Position numbers and translations under genes: made by a program
Notes under the pieces: generated by a model
Told to the model about the DNA's origin: nothing
The model's input: only the letters and a program-made list of their open reading frames with translations
Database searches by the model: none
Source: Pseudonocardia sp. C8
GTDB taxonomy: Bacteria; Actinomycetota; Actinomycetes; Mycobacteriales; Pseudonocardiaceae
Direction of reading: 5' to 3'
Assembly: GCF_014267175.1 (NCBI RefSeq)
Contig: NZ_JACMTR010000002.1
Span: forward strand, 818,001-882,000
DNA: 64,000 nt
Shown here: positions 1 to 8,804 of the stretch, one piece after another
Layout of the letters: each line of letters opens with the position of its first letter
Position numbering within the stretch: position 1 is the first letter of the stretch

Positions 1-1
1 C

Positions 2-79
2 GGCGCCCCCGCCGACATCGCCGAGCTCGTCGCCGCAACCCGCGCGTGGTTCCAGCTGCCGCACCGGGCGACGTCGTGA
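2..79 (+). CDS. C-terminal end of an unidentified protein (partial)
   Basis: An open frame enters from the left edge and stops at a TGA at 77-79, giving 25 residues that include the stretch ADIAELVAATRAWF. The amphipathic alanine-rich helix and C-ending codons look like real coding sequence. The fragment is too short to name a family. It is convergent with the nitrilase-family gene that follows. The frame choice is the main uncertainty. Confidence 0.4.
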   Translation, partial: GAPADIAELVAATRAWFQLPHRATS

Positions 80-158
80 TCGCTCGCCCGTCCGCTCGGG
101 ACCGCGCCGGAACGGGTCGATCGTCCCGGCGTCCGCGGCCGTCGCGGGACGCTCGCGT

Positions 159-986
159 TCACGGCCGGTGGGCCGCGTGGTGCGGCGCCGGGTACAGGTC
201 GGGCCTGCGGTCGGCGAGGTACGGGTTCTCCGCCCGGGCGCGCTCGACGACGCCGGCGCTCACGTCGGCGACGACCAGGCCGGTGCCGTGCACGACGCGG
301 TCCAGCACCTCCCCGGACGGTGCGACGATGCTGCTGCGCCCGACGTAGGTCAGGGAGCCCTCGGCGCCGTCGTGGTTGACGTAGGCGATGTAGACCTGGT
401 TCTCCCAGGCCCGCACGCGGACCAGGTGGTCGGCGACGAAGTCGAACGGCGTCATCTGGGCGGTCGGCACGGCCAGGAGATGGGCACCCGCGAGGGCGGC
501 CGCCCGGACCGGCTCCGGGAACTCGACGTCGTAGCAGACGAGCAGGGCGATGCGCAGGCCCGCGAAGTCGACGACGTGCACGAGGTCGTCGCCCGGGGTG
601 AACAGCGCCCGGTCGAGGTCGCCGTACAGGTGGGTCTTGCGGTAGCGGCCGCGCAGCCGGCCGCGGTCGTCGAGGAAGAACGCCGAGTTGTAGTAGCGGC
701 CGTCGTCGTGTTCCGGGGCGCCGAGCACGATCGCGATCCCGGCCGCGGCGGCGATCTCCGCGGCCGGACCGAGAAGATCGTGGCGGGCGAGGGCGTGCAC
801 GGCGTCACCGATGTCGTAGCCGGTGACGAAGAGCTCCGGGGTCACGAGCAGCCGCGCCCCGCGGCGGGCGGCGTCGTGGGCGGCACGGTCCAGCTCGGCG
901 AGGTTGGCCGGGACGTCCGCGGGCGTGCCGGGGGACTGCAGGCCTGCGATCCGTACCGGGCCCGGCTGCGGTGGCGGCTCGGTCAT
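159..986 (-). CDS. Carbon-nitrogen hydrolase (nitrilase superfamily)
   Basis: A 275-residue protein with the full nitrilase-superfamily triad: Glu51 in TPELF, Lys117 in RYRKTHL and Cys151 in LLVCYDVEFPE. Members hydrolyse non-peptide C-N bonds of amides, carbamoyl groups or nitriles through a cysteine thioester in the cytoplasm. The CYD sequence after the cysteine and the length near 270 fit the aliphatic amidase / N-carbamoyl-amino-acid hydrolase branches better than true nitrilases, so amidase is my inference. The ATG start at 986 is followed at once by conserved sequence. It lies 52 bp downstream of the ktrA stop on the same strand and is probably a separate function. Substrate unknown. 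Confidence 0.85.
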   Translation of the reverse strand: MTEPPPQPGPVRIAGLQSPGTPADVPANLAELDRAAHDAARRGARLLVTPELFVTGYDIGDAVHALARHDLLGPAAEIAAAAGIAIVLGAPEHDDGRYYNSAFFLDDRGRLRGRYRKTHLYGDLDRALFTPGDDLVHVVDFAGLRIALLVCYDVEFPEPVRAAALAGAHLLAVPTAQMTPFDFVADHLVRVRAWENQVYIAYVNHDGAEGSLTYVGRSSIVAPSGEVLDRVVHGTGLVVADVSAGVVERARAENPYLADRRPDLYPAPHHAAHRP

Positions 987-1037
987 CCCGACACGGTGCT
1001 CGCCGCCGGACGGGGGCGCAACGGCCTGCTCCCCGGC

Positions 1038-1697
1038 TCAGCCTTCTCGGTTCACGAGCCGGTCGATGGCGTCGTGGTCGCCGATCGCGAGGATGACGTC
1101 GTCGTGGGTCAGCACGGTGTCCTGGCTCGCGTAGGTGAACCCCGAGCCCGGCGACTTGACCGCGACCACGGTGATCCCGTGGCGGGCCCGCAGGCCGGTC
1201 GTCCCCAGGGGCTTCCCGACGGCCTCGTAGGGCGGGTGGAGCTTGGCGACGGCGAAGTCCGGTTCGACCTGGAGGTAGTCGAGCATCCGGCCGGAGAGCA
1301 GGTGCGCGACCCGCTCACCCATGTCGAACTCGGGGAAGACGACGTGGTGGGCGCCGACGCGTTCCAGGATGTTGCCGTGCCGTCGGCTGGTCGCCTTGGC
1401 CCAGATGTCGTCGACGCCGAGCTCGACGAGCAGCGAGGTCGTGAGGATGCTGGCCTCGATGTGGCCCATCGCCACGACCGCGCGGGTGAAGTCGCCGATG
1501 CCGAGCTGGCGCAGCGCCTCGAGGTCGGTGCTGTCCGCCGTGACGACCTGGGTCAGCTCGCTCGCCCAGGCCTGCACCTCGCGGGGATCGCGGTCGACGG
1601 CGAGGACCTCCGCGCCCTGCCGGGTGAGCTCCTGTGCCAGTGCGCTGCCGAACCGGCCCAGGCCCAGCACGGCGACGGGTTCGTGCCGGTCAGCCAA
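1038..1697 (-). CDS. ktrA: Potassium uptake regulatory protein, KtrA/TrkA RCK type
   Basis: A 219-residue cytoplasmic gating subunit. The N-terminal Rossmann RCK domain opens with the dinucleotide motif GLGRFG (residues about 11-16) and an acidic strand end (AVDRDPREV). The last 75 or so residues form the TrkA-C ligand-binding domain. A single RCK unit of this length matches KtrA rather than the double-length enterobacterial TrkA. It forms a nucleotide-binding ring that gates the adjacent membrane subunit. The ATG at 1697 overlaps the end of ktrB (stop at 1690), so the two are translationally coupled. Confidence 0.9.
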   Translation of the reverse strand: MADRHEPVAVLGLGRFGSALAQELTRQGAEVLAVDRDPREVQAWASELTQVVTADSTDLEALRQLGIGDFTRAVVAMGHIEASILTTSLLVELGVDDIWAKATSRRHGNILERVGAHHVVFPEFDMGERVAHLLSGRMLDYLQVEPDFAVAKLHPPYEAVGKPLGTTGLRARHGITVVAVKSPGSGFTYASQDTVLTHDDVILAIGDHDAIDRLVNREG

Positions 1698-3042
1698 TGA
1701 TCGTCCTTTCCTCGGGGCGGCGGTAGTGACGCTGCCGGGTGCGGAGGGCCAGCGCGGAGGCGACGGTGAGCGGCCCGAGCCGGCCCAGGAACATCAACAG
1801 GACCAGCACGACCTGCGCCGGTGCCGGCAGGGTGGCGGTGATGCCGGTCGAGAGCCCGACGGTGCCGAGCGCCGAGACGCACTCGAACAGCACCCGGTCG
1901 AGGTCGAGGTCGGTCGTGGCCTGCAGCACGAGGGTGGCGATCGCAGTGATCCCCACACCGAGCAGCACGACGGCCAGCGCCTGGCGCTGGTTCTCCGCGG
2001 GAACCCGCCGCTGCCCGACGTCCACATCGGGCTCCCCGCGGATCTCCGACCAGAGGACGAAGGCCAGGAGCCCGAACGTCGTGACCTTGATCCCCCCGGC
2101 CGTGCCGGCGCTGCCCCCGCCGATGAACATGAGGATGTCGGTGACCAGCCATGTCTCCGGGGTGAGCGCGGCGACGTCGAGGGCGTTGAAACCGGCCGTC
2201 CGGGGCATGACGGCGCTGAAGAAGCCGAGCAGCAGCCGCCCGGCCGGCGGGTGCGCGCCGAGGGTCGCGGGATTGTCCCGCTCCAGCACCAGGAACAGCA
2301 CCGTGCCCAGCACGAGCAGGACACCGGTGACGATCACCGTGATCCGGGTCGTGACCGACCAGGTCCGGGGTCGCCGCCAGGCACGGGCCAGCTCGAACAC
2401 GACCGGGAACCCGAGCCCGCCGACGATCACGGCGAGGGCCACGGTGAGCAGGATCCAGGCGTCGCCGGCGTAGGGGACGAGGCTGTCCGGGCGCAGGCCG
2501 AACCCGGCGTTGTTGAACGCCGAGATCGCGTGGAACAGGCCCTCCCACAGGGCGCGGCCGGGCGGCATCGCGTGGGCGAGGCCGAACCGGACCGCGAGGA
2601 CGGTGGTGACGACGAGCTCGGCGGCGATGCTGAACACCACCACGTTCCGGATGACACGCCGGATGTCGGCCGCGTCGAGGGTCCGCGACTGAGCCTGCGC
2701 GACGAGTCTCGCGCGCAGCCCCAGGCGCCGGGACACCAGGACGACCAGTAGCGAGGAGACGGTCATCAGGCCGAGTCCACCCAGCTGGATGAGCGCCAGG
2801 ATCACCACCTGGCCGAACGGCGACCAGTAGCTGCCGGTGTCGACGGTGACGAGGCCGGTCACGCACACCGCGGAGGTCGCGGTGAACAGGGCGTCGAGCC
2901 ACGAGGCGCTCTCCGGGCCGCTGGTCGAGGCGGGCAGCATCAGCACGCCGGTGCCGGCCGCGATCGTGGCCGCGAAGCTCGCGGCGATCGCCCGGCCCGG
3001 GCTGCGGAGCGGTGCGCGCCTGCGCCGGACGGTCCTCGGCAC
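1690..3042 (-). CDS. ktrB: Potassium transporter membrane subunit, KtrB/TrkH family
   Basis: Membrane subunit of the potassium uptake system, about 450 residues, with four repeated membrane-pore-membrane units. Pore glycines are visible in FNNAGFGL and in the GGSAGTAGG segment. The frame is open to a GTG at 3153, but the extra N-terminus is an Arg/Thr-rich non-hydrophobic tail. The GTG at 3042 has a GGAGGGG Shine-Dalgarno four bases upstream and gives a normal KtrB length, so I prefer it. It overlaps the ktrA start by eight bases. The two probably form one operon, divergent from the alpha/beta hydrolase. Confidence 0.85.
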   Translation of the reverse strand: MPRTVRRRRAPLRSPGRAIAASFAATIAAGTGVLMLPASTSGPESASWLDALFTATSAVCVTGLVTVDTGSYWSPFGQVVILALIQLGGLGLMTVSSLLVVLVSRRLGLRARLVAQAQSRTLDAADIRRVIRNVVVFSIAAELVVTTVLAVRFGLAHAMPPGRALWEGLFHAISAFNNAGFGLRPDSLVPYAGDAWILLTVALAVIVGGLGFPVVFELARAWRRPRTWSVTTRITVIVTGVLLVLGTVLFLVLERDNPATLGAHPPAGRLLLGFFSAVMPRTAGFNALDVAALTPETWLVTDILMFIGGGSAGTAGGIKVTTFGLLAFVLWSEIRGEPDVDVGQRRVPAENQRQALAVVLLGVGITAIATLVLQATTDLDLDRVLFECVSALGTVGLSTGITATLPAPAQVVLVLLMFLGRLGPLTVASALALRTRQRHYRRPEERTIIG

Positions 3043-3187
3043 CGTGCCCCTCCGTGTACGTCGTGTCGGTGTGCTCCGTCGCAGTCTGGTCCCCGGCCGG
3101 GTGCGGACCGTTCGCGGGCCCCGCACGGAGACGGAGGTACCGGCCCTATGCACGACGGCGGTATGCCGGGAAGGCTGGGCGGACGCG

Positions 3188-4075
3188 GTGTTCGTCGAGG
3201 GGGCCGAGGTGGAGATCTACCGTTCGGACAACGGTCGCCGGATCGTGCAGCAGTGGTGCCGTGCCGAGCTGGACCGGGCACTGCCGTCGGGGGACCGCCG
3301 CCGGATCAGGACGTCGCTCGGTCCCACCCACCTGATCACGACCGGCACCGGCCCGCAGGTCCTGCTACTGCCCGGGACGAACTTCGGCGCGGCGACCTCG
3401 CTGCCGCTGATCTCGAGGTTGGCGGCCTCGTTCCGGGTGACGGCGGTCGACCTCCCCGGTCAGCCGGGCCTGAGCGCCGGCACCCGCGTCCCGGACGACG
3501 CGGTCTCCCGGAACCGCCGGTGGCTCGGCGAGGTCCTCGACGCCGTCGGCCATGCCCCGGTGCTGCTCGTCGGGGAGTCCCGCGGGGCGGCGGTGGCGCT
3601 GTGCGCGGAGCCCGGCCGTCGCATCGGAGGGCTTGCACTGGTCGTGCCCGCCGGTCTCGTCGGCGCCCGGCTGGATGCCGGGATCCTCGCGGCCTCGGTG
3701 CCGTGGCTGTGGCGGCCCACCCCTGCCCGTGCCGACCGCGTGCTGTCCACGATGGACGGCGGCGCCCGGGTCGTGGACCGGCGCAGGCTCGTGGAGTGGC
3801 TGGCGATGGTGCCCCGGCACGCGCGCTCCGGCCTGGCGCCCGCACCGCTCCCCGAGCACGTGCTGACGGCGTGGCGTGCCGCCCCGTGCCGGGTGGTAGC
3901 CGGCGAGCACGACCGGTTCTTCCCGCCGGAGCGGCTCGCGGCGCCCGCACGCGAGCGGCTGCGTGCGCCGACCGTCGTCGTCGCGGGCGCCGGCCACCTC
4001 GTGACCCACACCGCCCCCGAGGCCGTGGCCGGAGTGGTCACCGAGCTCCACCGGTTCGCGGGCGACGCGCCCTGA
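3188..4075 (+). CDS. Alpha/beta-fold hydrolase
   Basis: A 295-residue serine hydrolase of the alpha/beta fold. From the GTG at 3188 the nucleophile is Ser131 in the elbow VGESRGA. The oxyanion region is LLPGTNFG (about residue 61), an acid lies near AGEHDRFFPPE, and the catalytic histidine is in GAGHLVTHTAP near the C-terminus. The frame stays open upstream as far as 2837, but that part overlaps the ktrB promoter and coding region. Conserved sequence begins at VEIYRSDNGRRIV, and GGAAGG lies 14 bases before the GTG. Esterase or lactonase activity is plausible, but no substrate can be assigned. Confidence 0.75.
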   Translation: MFVEGAEVEIYRSDNGRRIVQQWCRAELDRALPSGDRRRIRTSLGPTHLITTGTGPQVLLLPGTNFGAATSLPLISRLAASFRVTAVDLPGQPGLSAGTRVPDDAVSRNRRWLGEVLDAVGHAPVLLVGESRGAAVALCAEPGRRIGGLALVVPAGLVGARLDAGILAASVPWLWRPTPARADRVLSTMDGGARVVDRRRLVEWLAMVPRHARSGLAPAPLPEHVLTAWRAAPCRVVAGEHDRFFPPERLAAPARERLRAPTVVVAGAGHLVTHTAPEAVAGVVTELHRFAGDAP

Positions 4076-4188
4076 CGGCGCGACCCCCTCGCGCCGTTGA
4101 CGGCGCCCCGTCCGGGAGTACCGTCGTCCTCGGTGTGCCGGGAAGTCTGGTCGGCGGTGTTGTCGGTCCGTCCCGAATGGAGCACGCC

Positions 4189-6687
4189 ATGGATGCGTCC
4201 GCTGCCGTCGTCGTCGAGCTCACCGACGTGGACCCCGGATCCGACGCGCTGGTCGGCGGCAAGGCCGCCGCGCTCGCCGCGCTGATCCGGGCCGGGGAGC
4301 GGGTGCCTGCGGGTTTCTGCGTCACCACCGCGGCCGACGTGCCGGCCGGCTCGGTCCCCGACGATCTCCGCCGGGAGATCCTCCTGGCCTATGCCCGGCT
4401 CGGTCGCGGCCCCGTCGCCGTCCGGTCCAGCGCGACCGCGGAGGACCTGGCGCACGCCAGCTTCGCCGGCCAGCACGAGACGTTCCTGAACGTCGACGGC
4501 GACGAAGCGCTGATCGACGCGGTCCGGCGCTGCCGGGACTCGCTCGGGAACGACCGCGCCGTCAGCTACCGCGCGGCCCACGACATCGCCGGCGACACGG
4601 TGCGGATGGCCGTCGTCGTGCAGCGGATGGTGGATCCGAGCGCGGCCGGGGTGCTGTTCACGGCCAACCCGATCACCGGGACGCGGACCGAGATGGTCGT
4701 CGACGCCGTCGCCGGACTCGGTGACGTGGTCGTCGACGGCAGTGCGGCCGCCGACCACTACGTCCTGGACGGGGGCCGGCCGCTCGGCGATGCCGGTGGC
4801 TGCCTGAACACGGTGCAGCTCGCGCAGCTGCGCGAGGCCGGGGAGCGGCTGCAGCAGCGGGCGGGTGCGCCGCAGGACGTCGAGTGGGCGTTCGACCGTG
4901 CCGGCACGCTCTGGCTGCTCCAGTCCCGGGCGATCACCACGCTGTTCCCGCCGCCGCAGTCGCCCGGCCCCGGGCCCCGGGTCTACCTCGAGGTCGGGCA
5001 CATGCAGGGCATGCTGCGGCCGTTCACACCGATGGGGATGTCCGCGATGCGCGTCGCCATGGCGCAGTGGCTGCGGTCGGTCGGCGTCGCGTCCGACCCG
5101 CTCGGCGACCGCAACGGGATCGCCGACGCTGCCGGCCGCATGTTCCTCGACATCACCCCGTTCGTCCGGAACCGGATGTACCGGGCGAAGCTGCCGTCCG
5201 CGATGACGGTGTACGGGCCCCGGGTGGCCGAGGCACTGCAGCGGGTCCTGGAGGATCCGCGGTTCGCCGCGGTCCCGGGCTTGCCCTTCCGGGTGCGCAC
5301 CGTGCTGACCGTGGCGGCGCGGCTCGCCCCGGGGCTGGTCGCCGGGCTGCTGGGAGCGCTGGTCGCCCCGGCGGCAGCCCGCAGGCGGGCGTTCCGGGCG
5401 GCGGCCGGCATCCGCCGCCGCTCCCGGGTGCCGGAGACCACCGGCAGCGCGGCCGACCACCTCCGCCGGGCGGTCGAGGCCCAGGGACCCGCCGCCCTGG
5501 GCTCCATGACGGCGATGCTGCCGCCGCTGTACGCGTCCATGATCGCCAAAGCGGTGGCCGCCGGGCTGCTCGCCGGCGTGGCCACGGCGAGCGAGGTCGA
5601 CGAGACGCTGCGCGGGATGCCCTACAACATCACCACCGGGATGGACCTCGACCTGTGGCGGCTCGCGGCGGCCGCGGGGCGCCATCGCGAGCTGCTGCTG
5701 CACACCCCGCCGGCCGAGCTCGCCGCCCGCTACCGCGCGGGTGAGCTGCCCGAGATCGGCCTGACCGGGTTCCTCCGCCGGTACGGGCACCGGGGCGCGG
5801 CCGAGATCGACGTCGGCGTCGCCCGGTGGGTCGAGGACCCGGCGCCGGTGTTCGCCGCGATCGCCGGCTACCTGCGGGTCACCGACCCGGAGCAGGCCGC
5901 GGACCGGCGCTTCGCGCGGGCCGCCGGCGAGGCCACCGCGAAGATCGACGAGCTGGTGGCGCGGGCGCGGCCGGTCCGGGCCCGGCTGGCCGGCGTCCTC
6001 CTGCGCCGCTCGCGCGCCCTCGCCGGGCTGCGCGAGCTGCCCAAGTTCGCGTGGCTCCACGCATTCGCCGCGATGCGTGCACACCTGCTCGCGGCCGGTG
6101 CCGACCTCCGCTCCCGCGGCCTGCTGGAGCGGGCCGGCGACATCATGTTCCTCGACCTGCGGGAAGCGTTCGAGGCCGCCGGCGGCGCCGACCTGCGCGA
6201 GCGGGTCGCAGACCGCCGGGCCGAGTACGAGCGGGAGCTGGGCCGGCACAGCGTCCCGGGGCTCCTGCTCTCCGACGGCACGGTCCCGGAGGCGCTGGCG
6301 CCACGGACGCCCGCCCCGGACGGGACGCTGGCCGGGATGGCGGCCGCACCGGGCCGGGTGACCGGCCGGGCCCGGGTGATCCTCGACCCGGCGGGTGCCC
6401 GGATGGAACCGGGGGAGATCCTCGTGGCGCCGACCACCGATCCCGGGTGGACGCCGCTGTTCATGACGGCGGGCGGCCTGGTCACCGAGACCGGTTCGCC
6501 GATGGCGCACGGGCCCACCGTCGCCCGGGAGTACGGCATCCCGGCGGTGATCTGCCTGCGGGACGCGACGCAGCTCATCACGACCGGGCAGCTGATCACG
6601 GTCGACGGCGCGGCCGGCACGGTGACCCCGGAACCCGTGACCGAGGCGCGGCCCGATGCCGCACCACCGCACGCGCACGCGGGCTGA
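4189..6687 (+). CDS. PEP/pyruvate-binding phosphotransferase, rifampin-phosphotransferase-like
   Basis: An 832-residue three-part protein. Residues 1-290 are the ATP-grasp half of the PEP synthase/PPDK family (VGGKAAALA near the start, RSSATAEDL, FTANPITG, DVEWAFD). The middle is an alpha-helical domain without PEP synthase motifs. The last 90 residues form the swivelling phosphohistidine domain, with His774 in SPMAHGPTVAREYGIPA. This layout is that of rifampin phosphotransferases and related enzymes, which move a phosphate from ATP to a small hydroxylated molecule through the histidine. The acceptor cannot be predicted. I chose ATG 4189 over the longer open frame because GGAG lies six bases upstream and the fold begins there. 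Confidence 0.75.
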   Translation: MDASAAVVVELTDVDPGSDALVGGKAAALAALIRAGERVPAGFCVTTAADVPAGSVPDDLRREILLAYARLGRGPVAVRSSATAEDLAHASFAGQHETFLNVDGDEALIDAVRRCRDSLGNDRAVSYRAAHDIAGDTVRMAVVVQRMVDPSAAGVLFTANPITGTRTEMVVDAVAGLGDVVVDGSAAADHYVLDGGRPLGDAGGCLNTVQLAQLREAGERLQQRAGAPQDVEWAFDRAGTLWLLQSRAITTLFPPPQSPGPGPRVYLEVGHMQGMLRPFTPMGMSAMRVAMAQWLRSVGVASDPLGDRNGIADAAGRMFLDITPFVRNRMYRAKLPSAMTVYGPRVAEALQRVLEDPRFAAVPGLPFRVRTVLTVAARLAPGLVAGLLGALVAPAAARRRAFRAAAGIRRRSRVPETTGSAADHLRRAVEAQGPAALGSMTAMLPPLYASMIAKAVAAGLLAGVATASEVDETLRGMPYNITTGMDLDLWRLAAAAGRHRELLLHTPPAELAARYRAGELPEIGLTGFLRRYGHRGAAEIDVGVARWVEDPAPVFAAIAGYLRVTDPEQAADRRFARAAGEATAKIDELVARARPVRARLAGVLLRRSRALAGLRELPKFAWLHAFAAMRAHLLAAGADLRSRGLLERAGDIMFLDLREAFEAAGGADLRERVADRRAEYERELGRHSVPGLLLSDGTVPEALAPRTPAPDGTLAGMAAAPGRVTGRARVILDPAGARMEPGEILVAPTTDPGWTPLFMTAGGLVTETGSPMAHGPTVAREYGIPAVICLRDATQLITTGQLITVDGAAGTVTPEPVTEARPDAAPPHAHAG

Positions 6688-6697
6688 CCGCGCACGC

Positions 6698-7711
6698 TCA
6701 CACGGTGGCGAGGTGCCGGCTGTCGAGCACGCGCCCGAGGTGCTCGTCGAGCGCGGCGGCCTGCGCGAGGTCGATCTCGCGGAAGGTGACCGTGTCCATG
6801 CCCGGCCGGAACTGGCCCACCTTCCACAGGGCGGCGTGCGCCACCGTCGCGACGACGGCGAAGCCGCCCGAGGAGTTGCTGTCCGGGCCGAGGATGGTGA
6901 GCACGTCGCCGTAGGCGAGGACCCCGCCCAGCGGGTAGCTGGTGTCGAGCATGTTCGACGGGTGGCCGCCGGCGACGTCACCGCTGGCCCGGGCCCAGGC
7001 GAACCGGTGCTGGTTGAGCCGGACGGCGACCCGGTCGGAGTTGAGGTCGCAGCGCCAGGTCGCGGAGAAGAGGTACTCGACGTCCTCGGCGGTGAGGTAG
7101 TCCGGGTCCGCGTGCGGGCCACGGACCACCTCGATCTCCCAGTGCCGGCGGTAGGTCGGGCGCAGCGAGGACGGCATCCGCCGCCGTGGCCGGGCGCCGC
7201 CGTCGGTGACGTGCACGTCGAGCACGTCGGCCCGCTCCAGCGCGCGCCCGTCAAGCCCGCCGATGCCCGCGACGAGCTGGGTGGCGCGCGAGCCGTAGGC
7301 CTCGGGTACCGCGATCCCGCCGGCCACCGCCAGGTAGGTCCGGTACCCGGGGCCGCTGAGCACGCCGCTCGCGATGACGTCGCCCTCCTCGACCGGGACC
7401 GACTCCCACATCGGCAGCGGGCGGCCGTTGCGGGTGAGCGGCACCTCGGGACCGGTGACGGCGATCGTCCCCGGCCGCACGATCGCGGCCTGGAACCGCC
7501 CGAGCGGGATCTCCAGACCCGCGGCGTCGGAACCGTTGCCGACCAGCAGGTTCGCCGCCCGGAACGCCAGGTGGTCGACCGGGCCGGAGGGGAAGAAACC
7601 CAGTGCCTGCCGCCCGCGCCTCCCGGGGAAGTCCTGGACGGTCGTCTGCAGGCCGGGGTCGATGACCTCCAGGAACGGTTCGGCGACCGTCGTCCGGGTC
7701 CGCGGTGTCAC
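6698..7711 (-). CDS. Biotin-dependent carboxyltransferase family protein (AHS2/PxpC type)
   Basis: A 337-residue member of the AHS2 family: PxpC of 5-oxoprolinase, KipA, and the C-terminal half of the urea carboxylase carboxyltransferase. Family signatures include LQTTVQDFPGRRG near the N-terminus, the SGPVDHLAFRAAN block, SRATQLVAGIGGLDGR, and the late NMLDTSYPLGGV segment. It starts at GTG 7711, overlapping the stop of the AHS1 gene (GTGA), so the two subunits are co-translated. No biotin carboxylase or carrier sits beside this pair. A second AHS1/AHS2 pair with its own carboxylase is at 16.5-19.9 kb. It may act on a lactam, 5-oxoproline or urea-like substrate. Confidence 0.8.
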   Translation of the reverse strand: MTPRTRTTVAEPFLEVIDPGLQTTVQDFPGRRGRQALGFFPSGPVDHLAFRAANLLVGNGSDAAGLEIPLGRFQAAIVRPGTIAVTGPEVPLTRNGRPLPMWESVPVEEGDVIASGVLSGPGYRTYLAVAGGIAVPEAYGSRATQLVAGIGGLDGRALERADVLDVHVTDGGARPRRRMPSSLRPTYRRHWEIEVVRGPHADPDYLTAEDVEYLFSATWRCDLNSDRVAVRLNQHRFAWARASGDVAGGHPSNMLDTSYPLGGVLAYGDVLTILGPDSNSSGGFAVVATVAHAALWKVGQFRPGMDTVTFREIDLAQAAALDEHLGRVLDSRHLATV

Positions 7712-8682
7712 GGGATCTTCACCATGTCGTGCGCGCGGCGCCTGCGCTCCCGCCGGCGTTCGGCCTCGGCCGCGACCGCCGGGTCCTCCGCGACGGCGAA
7801 GTGGTCCGCCACCGTGTACCGGCCGGGCTCGATCTCGTAGTCGTAGCGTCCCTCGAAGGCCTGCCGGCGCAGCTCGACGAGCTCCGTCTCGTCGATCATG
7901 TAGAAGGTGATCCGGTCCGCGGGATGCAGCAGGACCGGGTCGGCGCGGTAGGCCCGCGGCCGGCGCGGCGACAGGTAGCTGATCGGCAACGTCCGGCCCA
8001 GCAGCTGGTAGGAGCCCGAGGACTCGATCGGATGGATCACCAGGCTCGGCCCGCCGATCGCGACGGCGCCCTCCGGGGTCCAGTTGCGGGCCGGGTTGTA
8101 CTTGGGCGCGCTCAGCTCGGACCGGGGATCCAGCGGGAGCAGCGAGGGGAGCCCCGGGTAGAACCCGCTGAACGCGTTCCACCACTCGCTGGCGAGGATG
8201 CGCTCGTACAGCGCCTCGCGCGCCGGCAGGTCGTTGCACCGCACCACGTAGTCGATGTTGTTCCCGTCGACGACGTTGGGTGCGTCCGGCCGGTCGCTGA
8301 CCCGGTAGCGGTGGACGGCCTCGCGGGAGGTGGAGTCGTCGAACGCGATCGGCAGCCGGACCCGCCTGCTGGGCAGCACGATCGAGGTCGGCTCGGGGAC
8401 CTCGCGGTGGATCTCGTCCATCGCCTCGATCACCGTGTCGCGGCCGATCACCGACGGTTCGAAGTAGACGAGCAGGGAGCGGAGCCCCGGTGCGGCCTCG
8501 AGCACCCCGCGCACCGGGTGGTCCTGCAGGTGGCGGGCCGTGGCGTGGACGAAGAAGTTGAGGGCGAGATCGACCGGGTGCGGCCGCCCGTACTCGACCA
8601 GGACGGCCCGGTCCCCGGCGGTGCGGTAGGTGACGCCCGGCCTGCGGTCGTCCAGCTCGGTGGTCGCGACGATCGCCCGCAT
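7708..8682 (-). CDS. 5-oxoprolinase subunit B family protein (AHS1/PxpB type)
   Basis: A 324-residue AHS1-family protein, the partner of the AHS2 subunit it overlaps. PxpB and KipI are usually near 220-240 residues, so this is a long form carrying an extra N-terminal region. Recognisable family sequence includes RSLLVYFEP (about residue 75), the FYPGLPSLLPLDP block and the ESSGSYQLLGRTLPISY block. ATG 8682 has GGAGG 11 bases upstream. It is divergent from the pucR gene across a 122-bp gap, so the PucR protein probably controls it. Other annotations would call it allophanate hydrolase subunit 1-like. Confidence 0.8.
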   Translation of the reverse strand: MRAIVATTELDDRRPGVTYRTAGDRAVLVEYGRPHPVDLALNFFVHATARHLQDHPVRGVLEAAPGLRSLLVYFEPSVIGRDTVIEAMDEIHREVPEPTSIVLPSRRVRLPIAFDDSTSREAVHRYRVSDRPDAPNVVDGNNIDYVVRCNDLPAREALYERILASEWWNAFSGFYPGLPSLLPLDPRSELSAPKYNPARNWTPEGAVAIGGPSLVIHPIESSGSYQLLGRTLPISYLSPRRPRAYRADPVLLHPADRITFYMIDETELVELRRQAFEGRYDYEIEPGRYTVADHFAVAEDPAVAAEAERRRERRRRAHDMVKIP

Positions 8683-8804
8683 CCCAGTCCGTCCTCCGCG
8701 TGGTCGGTCGTTGGCGAACCAGCATGGCATCGCCTCCGGGGGGCGCGTCCTGCGCGATCCGTACACCTGCGACCCCGGTTCTTGTCCATCCCGGAGGCAG
8801 TACC

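Noticed and set aside
3460..7254. A 1264-codon open frame on the minus strand
   Set aside because: It is antisense to the alpha/beta hydrolase and the phosphotransferase, is made of Arg/Gly/Pro-rich sequence without motifs, and arises from high GC at third positions.
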